NCBI GenBank assembly: GCA_037074615.1
Contig: CM073522.1
Location: 27,278,962-27,342,961, forward strand
Length of the DNA stretch: 64,000 bases
Source of the DNA: Leucaena leucocephala
Lineage: Eukaryota > Streptophyta > Magnoliopsida > Fabales > Fabaceae
Direction: 5' to 3'
Made by a program: the position numbers and the translations under genes. The notes below the pieces were generated by a model. It saw only the letters and a program-made list of their open reading frames with translations. It did not search any database and was not told the DNA's origin. Shown here in pieces: positions 55,086 through 64,000 of this stretch; within the stretch, counting starts at the first letter, position 1; each line of letters starts with the position of its first letter.

Positions 55086-55680
55086 GATCTCATGAAATCA
55101 ACAAGTTAAACATGAAAATGATCATACACTTGACCCTGTAAATTTTTAAACAAAAAGTACTTTCCATATTTATTACTTATATATAGTGGAAAAATCATGA
55201 GTCGCCAAAGAAAAAATATAATAAAAAAATCTTTTAACAAATGAGTAGTATATAATAATAAATTTTAATAAAAAAATAATAACATGTTAATATTGTTTAT
55301 TTATTGTGAATTTTTTATGGTACATTTATTCCTTAGAACATTAGTCATTTCCCCTAAATAATAAAACTTATTTAAATTTTAAGGTGTTATATTTTTTATT
55401 TTCTTGTTCTAAAATTAATTTATTTTAGTAATTAATATTGTCTTAAACTTTTAAATAACAATAGATAGGAGTATAATTAGAATTTTTTAAAAGCTAATGT
55501 CCTAAAATTTTTAAAAGATATGAAACAAATTTATTTCTAAAAAAAAATTATATAAAGAAATTCCACGTGTTATATGAAAAAAAAAACTAAACTTACATCC
55601 AATACTTTCTATATATTAAATAAGATAAAAGTGCATCCAATAATCTAAATTAATTTTAAAGAAACAATTAATAGAGAGAT
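55086..55680. other. AT-rich sequence, no gene seen
   Basis: Low-complexity AT-rich sequence between the inverted fragment I3 and the gene-like island. Confidence 0.4.
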
Positions 55681-55910
55681 CTGAAATCAGAATCTCGATC
55701 CATATCGGAACTTCTTCTTGTTGTTTAATCTGTCTCCGCCGCTGCTACCAAAATTCTCTCTGAAATGTTTGGTCGGTGTGCCGTCTTTCAGTTTGCGACC
55801 ATGGACGAAAATGAAGAGAAGAAACCAGAGATGAGGGACTTGGGGGTGAGTTACGCTGTCCAGGATAATGTGTTTTAAAAGTACAGCTGTCACATATTCA
55901 TCGGTGAACT
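55681..55910 (+). pseudogene. Gene-like island of unknown identity (possible captured first exon)
   Basis: About 230 bp of mixed-GC sequence in an AT-rich desert. On the plus strand a leader-like segment (AATCTGTCTCCGCCGCTGCT) precedes ATG at 55801 and a 25-codon frame MDENEEKKPEMRDLGVSYAV then QDNVF and stop. On the minus strand a 68-residue frame overlaps it (55687-55893). The plus-strand peptide looks like the N-terminus of a real protein cut off after QDN, but I cannot name it. Confidence 0.3.
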
Positions 55911-56004
55911 GGATATTGTAAAGGATACAAGTTTTCTCCTATACATTTGACCATGTCTTTTTTAAAATAAATTATATAAAGTACTTAAAAAACCATTTAA
56001 AATA

Positions 56005-56421
56005 TTTATTTGACCATATCTTTTTTAAATAAAAAAAGTATAAATTAAAATATTTAAAATTACATATCAAGTGCTAAGTGCTATTTTTTAAATGACATGG
56101 TATATAATGAAATACATAAAAATTATAACATGTAAATTACCATTAACTTTAATAGTAATTTTAATAGCGGGGTGATAATCAAAATATAAAATATTAGAGT
56201 ATTTAATTTAAATTTTTAAATGTTAGGGAGGTAATATATAAGTGATTAAAAATTTAAGAAGATTTTGTATATTTTAACCTATATTTTTTACTATTTCATA
56301 TTCATGACTCACAAGCTCATGAATTTAATGATGTTTGTGATAAAGATGTTTGAAAAGCATTAATAATTCAGCCACGTACCCACGGTTTAAAAACTATTTC
56401 TTTAGGAGATCATACATGTTA
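56005..56421. repeat. Module 5' segment matching 47225-47690
   Basis: TTACATATCAAGTGCTAAGTG, ATAATGAAATACATAAAAAT, ATTCATGACTCACAA and CAGCCACGTACCCA occur in the same order as in copy A. The homology stops at 56421 and resumes at 58250. Confidence 0.75.
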
Positions 56422-57674
56422 TGTAATTAAATATATATATAGTTATACAATTTATATTATAACCCTACTTGTCAACTGTTTTAGGTCAAATGAATTGAAA
56501 TGCCCCCTCCATCCCTGTATTTACTAGTTACAGTTAGATGGGGAGAAAATTGGAGACCAAAACAATAATAGAAATGAAAACTCTAAAAATATTTTTTTTT
56601 AACTTTATTTAGAAGTTTTTCTTAAAGAATAGAGCATGAAAAGCCTCCAATTAATCCAAGAGGACCAAGACTTATAATTGACATGTTTTGGCAATTAGGA
56701 AAAAAGAAGAAGAAGAAATAAATTGCATTTAATATATACTTTGAAATTTATGTCAGTCTTTCAGCTCTATTAGATGACTTCCACGACTTTGCTTGTTTCA
56801 CACGTTATGTAACATTATCAAGAAGTAGCACTGGTCCCGTGAAAGTACAGGTTCAAACGGCTGATTCTTTATACAATATAAAAAGTTGGATTATTATAGA
56901 ATGGTTAGCTAAAACAACATTGGATATTTGGCATGAATGAAAGAAATAGGAGTGAACCTTATTATAAGTAAAATAATTTAACATTGTAACACTAAAATAT
57001 TTAATACTTCTATCACTCAAAACAATGCCTAACCTCTCAAATTAGTGAATTAGATTGGCTATGTATGAGTGAATCAATCAAATTTACCAATCCCCATTTT
57101 TAATAAAATAATAAAACTGTTCACCAATTATGAATGAAAAATACATATTCTCTAATTTGATTGAAAAATAGCACACCAAATATTTTTTTTAAAAAAAAAT
57201 ATATATTGCTTGGACGAATTTTTTTCTTCCAAAAATTAAATTTGGTGACGTGAAAAGACTACAATAGCCTTTCTTTATTTTACGTGAAAAAAGCCCATGC
57301 TTTAAAACTGTGTTTAAGTTACGTGAATAGAGATATATTTAACTTGTAAATTCGTGAGGATTAGTTGTAAATCCACGAAGACTAGTTTTTAATGACACTG
57401 AAGTATTCATATAATTACCCTTTAAACTTTAGTTGTAAAATATGACATTTTACTTCTAAATTCGTGAGGAATGTTGGAAATCTAAGATAACCAACTGTTA
57501 ATTTCACATAACTTTCCCTTTTTGTATAATTCTTTTGACCACTTGGGTTCCTACGCTTTTTTTAAGATTTTATTACCAAGAGTAGCAACTGATTAATCTA
57601 AATTAAGGCTTTATAATTAGAATGCATTTTTCTATAAATCTTTTTTAACAAAATAGGATTCTAACTATAATTCT
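56422..57674. other. Sequence inserted between module segments, no gene seen
   Basis: Absent from copy A at the corresponding point. It contains repeated words (AAATTCGTGAGGA at about 57350 and 57460; TTAGTTGTAAA) but no gene or clear element ends. Confidence 0.4.
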
Positions 57675-60298
57675 CTCACTTTTATAATATAGTTGGTCTA
57701 CCATAGACAAAATACCGTTAGATTTAACATAACTTCTCCTTTAACTTCACGTGTTTAGTTGTAAACTAATAATATATGAAATTGTACTTTCAAATTCGTA
57801 AGGATTAGTTATCAGTAGTTGTAAAAATGTTAAAATAACAAACCCTTTATTTCATTTTAGAAAAAATGTCATCATTACTAAAAGCATTATTGAGAAATTA
57901 CATTAAAATATCTCTATGGGAATAAATAGAAAAAGTAATTGTGAGAGACGGAATTAGAAAATGTTTCATTTATCATAAATCAAACTGAGAAGAGAATTAT
58001 TCGAAAATTAAATTCAGAATAATCCCTTATTTAAGAAATAAAAATAGAATTTAATTAAAAAATAAAAATAAGAAAGATTGGAATATCTTGGTATTGCGGA
58101 AATTCTAGAGTTGTGAAATTTTTCATTGCATATCAATGTATATATACTTGTATATCTTTTTAAAATGTGCGAATATTTCTTATCAATATAACAGCATTAA
58201 ATATCTTTAATTTTAGCACTTCGTTTTCCTTAATGAGTAGAATGGGGAAGTATTCCAAATTATCTAATGAAAAAAAATTCAAGACTGAAAATAAAAAATA
58301 ATTTATATCTAATTTCTAAATATACTTTTAATATTGATGAAAATATGCTGTAAATAATTGATATATTGCTGATGCCATCACTTTTTGTGAAGTTTCAATT
58401 ATATGGCATGCATGTTCTACTTTGTAACGTGTGGAATATGGTGAGGAAGTCTTTATAGTCATTAAATCTATCCATTTCTTTAGATCCATGTGGTAAAATT
58501 AAAAGCGACATCATCAGAGACTAAAGTCGTTTCTCTAACAAATTAACAAATTATGAGTATAGGGACTTATACATGTAATTAAAAATGCTAAGAGATCAAT
58601 AAATAAAAAAGAATATAATTACATTGACTTAATTAAAAAAATGAAATAAAATTGTAGAGACTTGCATGTTAATTTTATAATTCTAAAATAAATGAAGTTT
58701 ACATTAAAAAATTAAAAAAAATCTAATAGTAGATTAATTGTATTTCTTAATATATGCTTTAACATCTTAATATTTATATAAAGAAACTAAAAATGAAGAC
58801 AGAAATTTAAAAAAGAAATTAAAATAAATTGGCTCAACTATATTATTTTCTGTTCATGCATGATAAATGGGTCTTTTTCTTAATAGAAGGAATTCCAGCA
58901 AACTTGTTTAGAGAAACTTATCTTATAATTAAAAATTAACATCAATATGATATAAAAATTAAGGGGTGAATGAATGTGGAAATTGATCCGTGAACTTTTT
59001 CGTGACTGTGCATCTGACACTAAAAAATTTTCTTAACTACAAAATTGTACAATAAATTTTAAAGTAGTACAAAAATGTGAAGACCATTAACCTCCTTTAG
59101 TTTTGGTGCGGGGGTCACACTGTTGTTTAGGGAAGCCATCACTCTCTGGAGAAGCATCACACAAAGACCAAGGCGTTGACTGACTTGGGTGGTTTTTTTC
59201 CAAGTCATGTAATTATAATATGCCCCACGCTGCTCCTTCCAAGATAATCCTCCATTTCTAATACATGATTTAATTAAAAAATTAATTTTAATTTTAAATA
59301 TATTATCTCTTTTATATATTTATCTAATTTTTTTAAAATTACTCATATTAATACTCTCTAAAAAAATCAAATAAGAGAATGAAGAAGAGAATTAAAAAAG
59401 ATAGTTAAAATATTTTAAAAAAATATGTTATATTAATTAATTTAACTAATTTATTTAATTTAATTAAATTAATTAAATATATCATATATTAAAAATTAAA
59501 GAAATATATAATATACTCCGATTCCCACTGCATGTTTTCCTTTTGATAATATTACATATAGCGTGTTGAAGATATTAACACAAGTCAACGATAAAAATAA
59601 ATAAATAAATATTGACTGAGTTTAAAATTTCATCAATTGTCTACATCAATAAATAAATGTTGTCTGACTTTAAAATTCCGCACTACCCTCCACAATATCC
59701 AATTAAAACCAATATGCAATTAAATTTTGATGATGTTCCATTACTTTCAATAATATATAGTTATCTTCTATAATATGTTATTAAAATGCAATTAGTACTA
59801 ATAATGATTACTTTATGTCATGTACAATTAGCCTCGGCAATGTACTCTCTCTCATAAATGTAACGTGGTCTTTTTTTCAATCACGCTTATTGGCACCTAA
59901 GGACCTCACACCAATACATCATTTCAGGTCTAATTTTCATTTACAAATTTATAGATATAAAAAATATCTCTTATATCTAAAATTAAAATTAATTTTTAAT
60001 TAGATTCTATATTAATGTATCAAGAAAAGTGATACTATGTAGCTTCTAGATTGTTGAAGTCTTCATATAAAAATAAATAAGTAAATGAAGGCATAAATTT
60101 AATAAATAAGTTAAAATAGGAAAATGCCAGGTTCAGATTTTTTTTAAATATGTGTTTCACGTAATAGGCCATACTTAAGCTCTCTAAGAAGTTTATTAAA
60201 CCTTTCAGACCGATCTAACTTGCTATAAGCTTGTAATATTACACAAAATTTCTAATATTATGCAAAATTAAGGCATATTTTTATCATGTTTAAAGGCC
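57675..60298. repeat. Non-coding repeat module, copy B
   Basis: 57675-57950 is duplicated at 60305-60565. 58250-60298 matches copy A from 47695. Relative to A and C it lacks the stretch equivalent to about 49320-50065 of A. It ends at the junction GTTTAAAGG|CCGTTTCACTTC, where copy C begins. Confidence 0.8.
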
Positions 60299-63200
60299 GT
60301 TTCACTTCTATGATATAGTTGGTCCATCTATAGACTAAGTATCATTAGGTTTCACATAACTTCTCCTTTTTTCTAAAACTTCATGTTTGTTTAGTTGTAA
60401 ATTAATAATATATGAAATTTTACTTTCAAATTCGTAAGGATTAGTTATTAGTAGTTGTAAAGATGTTAAAATAACAACCCCTTTATTTCATTTTAAAAAA
60501 AATATCATCATTACTAAAAATTGGGAAATTACGTTAAAATATCTCTATGGGAATAAACAAAAAAGAAATTGTGAGTGAGGTAAGGTCGTTGCTCTAACAA
60601 ATTAACAAATAATGAGCATAAAGACTTACACCTATAATTGAAAAAGCTATAAGAGATCAATAAAAAAAGAATATAATTACATTGACTTAATTAAAAATTG
60701 AAGAAAACATATAGAGACTTGCATATTAATTTCATAATTCTAAAAGAAATGAAGTTTACATTGAAATTAAATGATTCTAATAGTAGATTAATTGTTTTTC
60801 TTAATATATGCGTTAAGAATTTAAAAATAAATTAAAAAAAAGTTAAAATAAATTGGCTCATCAACTATATTATTTTCTGTTCATGCATGATAAATGGGTC
60901 ATTTTCTTAATAGAAGGAATTCTTCCAAACTTGTTTACAGAAACTTAATCTTATAATTCAAAATTAACATCAATATGATATAAAAATTAAAGGGTCATGA
61001 ACTTTTTTGTGACTGTGCATTTGACACCATAAAATTTTCTTGACCACAAAAATGTACAAGAAAATTTAAGAGTAGTGCAAAAATGTCAAGATTATTAACA
61101 TCCTTTAATTTTGGTGCGGGGATCATACTGTTGTTTAAGGAAGCCATCACTCTCTTGAGAAGCATCATACAAAGACCAAAGCATTGACTGACTTGGGTTG
61201 TGTTTTCTAAGTCATATAATTATAATATGCCCCACCCTGCTCGTTCCAAGATGTTTTTTCCAGATTTTTTGATATATAATTTAATTAAAAAGTTAATTTT
61301 TTTCTTAATATAATTAAATAAAAAAATAAAGAAAAAAATTAATAAAAATAGTTAAGGTGTTTTTTTAAAAAATATATTATGTTAAATAATTTAATTAATT
61401 TTTTAATTAAATTAAATTAAATATATTTTATATTAAAGATAGAAAAAATATATACTATGCTCCGATCCACCCTGCATGTTTTACTTTTGACAATATTACA
61501 TATAGCGTGTTGAAAGTATTGACCACGCGTCAAAGATAAAAATAAATAAATGTTGACTGACTTTAAAGTTTCACCTATTGTCTACATAAATAAATAAATA
61601 AAGAAATATTTTTTGACTTTAGAATTCCTCACTGCGTTTCACAATTTCCAATTAAAACCAATATGCATGATGTGCAATTACTTTTCATAATATATAATTA
61701 CTTTTCATAATATGCCATTAAAATGTAATTATAACCAATAGTAATTTCTTCTTATCCTGTGCAATTACCTTCTACAACATGTGCTCTCTGTCATAAAGGT
61801 GACAAGGTCTTTTTTCAATCACACTTATTGGCACTTAAGGAGCTCACACCTTTATATCATTTTAGGTCTAATTTTTTAATTAATTTCTTAAATGCGGATT
61901 TATCCCTAATTTTTTGAAAATGATTTGTGAAAAAATGCACGTAAAATGCTTCATTTTCAACATTAATTAAGCATATGACTGTAAGTAGTTTATAACGTGT
62001 CCAACTCAAATGTGGAATGTCCCAAACATACTACCGTGTGAATGGTGCTAGAGAAGTCTTTTAGAATTTTAAAATAATTTACTTTTCCTTTGACAAGCTG
62101 TGTCTATGTTACTATTTCATGTTAACGGAATGCGGCGTCGGAATGAAAGGGGGGAGGAGGTTATGTGAGGGGCAATTTATATGAAAATGTGTAATTTCAA
62201 GACTGAATTTTCAATACGGGAGGAGTGATGGTTATAAATATTCTTATCTTTAATATATGATATATTTCTTTAATTTTTTTATAAGTTAGAAAATAAAGTT
62301 TATTTTAATCATATTTATAAAATAGAAAGAGAAATTTTTAATGTGAATGTACAATTTGATCATTCATTTACTTATTTTGATTTTATTTACATTGAGTATA
62401 ATGTATATTAAATATAGTTAAAATTAGAAAGTTGTTGAATTTTATGGTATAATTAATGATATTTAAGATTTTTCTTATTTGTATAAAATATGATGAAAGT
62501 AACTTATAAATAGGATTAGAGTGATGTTTAACTAATTTGATTAGATTAAGAAAGTTAATTAAATTAGTTAATGTGATATACTTTTTCTAAAATACTTTAA
62601 TCATCTTTCTTAACTCTCTGCCTCCCTCTCTTAGTAGATTATTATTAAAGGAGTACCAATATGAATAATTTAAAAAAATTATTAAATATAAAAAATAAAT
62701 CTTATATTTAAGATTAAGATCAATTTTTTAATTAGATTTTAAGTATAAGAGGAGTATCATGAAAAGTGATACTATGTAGCTACAAGATTGTTGAAGTCTT
62801 AATATAAAAAAGAAAGAATTAAATGAAGGTGTGAATTTAATAAAGAAGTTAAAATAAGTTCACCCAACTATTTTTAGGGGTGGAAGTAGTCAAACGGCCT
62901 TGTTAATACCTATATAAAAATAAGAGCAAGTCAGGTCTAGTTTTTTCAAAAACATGTTTCATATAATATGCTAGATTTAAACTCTTTAAAAAATTTATTA
63001 AACTTGTCAAACCGACTTAACTTGTTATAAATTTATAATATTATACAAAATTTATAATATTATAATGTTATGCAACATTATGGCATATTTTGCTCATGTT
63101 TAAAAGTAATTTGTTTGAAGGCTTATGCCTCTTTTTATGCAAAGACCTATTTTTGATCTATTTAAAGGGTAGGCCTATTAGTCAATTTAAAGTTTTAAAA

Positions 63201-63350
63201 AAACATAGATATTTTCAAAAGGCTTCGAGCCAAGTTAAACCTTTTATATGTTAGATTTAGGTTAAAAAAAATTATAATAGGCCACAAGTCGAGCTCATAC
63301 CAACTTATTATAAGATAGATTTAACATATTATTAAGAGTAAAATTTGGCC
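60299..63350. repeat. Non-coding repeat module, copy C (tandem with B)
   Basis: It begins with the 57675-type segment, then jumps at about 60580 to the equivalent of 58520 (GTTGCTCTAACAAATTAACA) and runs to about 63350. W-box hexamers lie at 61040, 61184, 61519, 61553 and 61613. It matches A over the MITE-bearing segment missing from B, so it is not a simple late copy of B as it now stands. Confidence 0.8.
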
Positions 63351-64000
63351 CAACTTATTTCTATCTAATTTTATTTTGCATTCATGCATGATAAATGGGC
63401 CCTTTTCTTAATAGAAGGAATAACATATCAAACTTGTTTACAAAAACTCAAACTTAAAATTAATAATTAATAAAATAAATTATATATTTAATTATTTATA
63501 TTTATATTAAGTTTTATTTTAATCTTTTAAGGTTAAATATTATAGTTTTAATCCTTGAAACTTAAAATCGATGATTTTATTAACGAAAAAAATATGAATC
63601 ATTAAATTTAAAATGATGACTTAATAATTAAATGCTAATTAATAAAATATGTATAAATTTTAATTTTTAATATAAAATATAACACAATTTAATAATATTA
63701 AAATAAAAATATATTTTTTATTGTTTAGTTGCATAGCCATCACTTAAATTTAATGAGTCAAAGTATTTTTTATTAAATAAAGTTAATAGTGTTAAATTTA
63801 AAGTATAAAAAATATATTTTTAAATTTAAGGTATTAAATAAAACTTGATGACAATATAATAAAGAATTAAACGTATACTTTAGCCTAATTAATATCAATA
63901 TCATATGAGAATATAAATGAGTCATATTATTTATAAATAATAAATATCCTAAAGCCCCTTAAGTAATTTAAGTGTAGAGTGTTTGATTGTTTTCATGGAT
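63351..64000. other. AT-rich sequence to the window edge
   Basis: A further short copy of the CATTCATGCATGATAAATGGG landmark occurs at 63380-63420. The rest is AT-rich with no gene seen. Confidence 0.4.

Overview
This window is AT-rich nuclear DNA from a flowering plant, almost certainly a eudicot. The evidence is GT-AG introns up to 5 kb, plant-specific gene families (a NAC factor, an LRR receptor-like protein, a plant F-box/FBA gene), Ty1/copia and LINE debris, tRNA-derived SINEs with target-site duplications and many Stowaway-, Tourist- and foldback-type MITEs. No species can be named from the sequence alone. I see no prokaryotic or organellar genes, CRISPR array, rRNA or convincing tRNA gene.

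Layout. 1-1896: the 5' part of a degenerate Ty1/copia element on the minus strand (pol remnants, GC-rich repetitive leader, tRNA-iMet primer binding site, LTR). It ends 55 bp before an exon of the plus-strand actin-capping protein beta-subunit gene, whose last five coding exons occupy 1952-6269. 6.3-8.5 kb is a repeat island with a MITE and a SINE nested inside another retroposon. 8784-9917 is an F-box gene broken by frameshifts. 13315-15431 (minus) is an intact six-exon p23 HSP90 co-chaperone. 16978-22746 (minus) is a two-exon sphingoid base C4-hydroxylase with a 5-kb intron. 23.6-37.0 kb is a long intergenic stretch made largely of MITEs, SINEs, a LINE tail and an old tandem duplication lying just upstream of a NAC gene. 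37494-40986 (plus) is a five-exon NAC transcription factor with a C-terminal membrane anchor. 43787-46687 (minus) is a single-exon 966-residue LRR receptor-like protein. 46.8-64 kb has no convincing gene. It is a cluster of direct and inverted copies of a 2.6-3.4 kb non-coding module carrying several W-box motifs, interleaved with MITEs.

The intact genes are unrelated housekeeping or signalling functions: actin filament capping, HSP90 cycling, phytosphingosine synthesis, stress-type transcription and cell-surface perception. There is no operon-like or biosynthetic clustering. The most unusual structures are the module cluster upstream of the receptor-like protein, the stacked retroposons at 31.8-32.4 kb, the hairpin and duplication inside the hydroxylase intron, the start-stop upstream ORF and the possible anchor-less isoform of the NAC gene, and the 72-bp homogenised LRR units. 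I did not find a clearly new multi-gene system.
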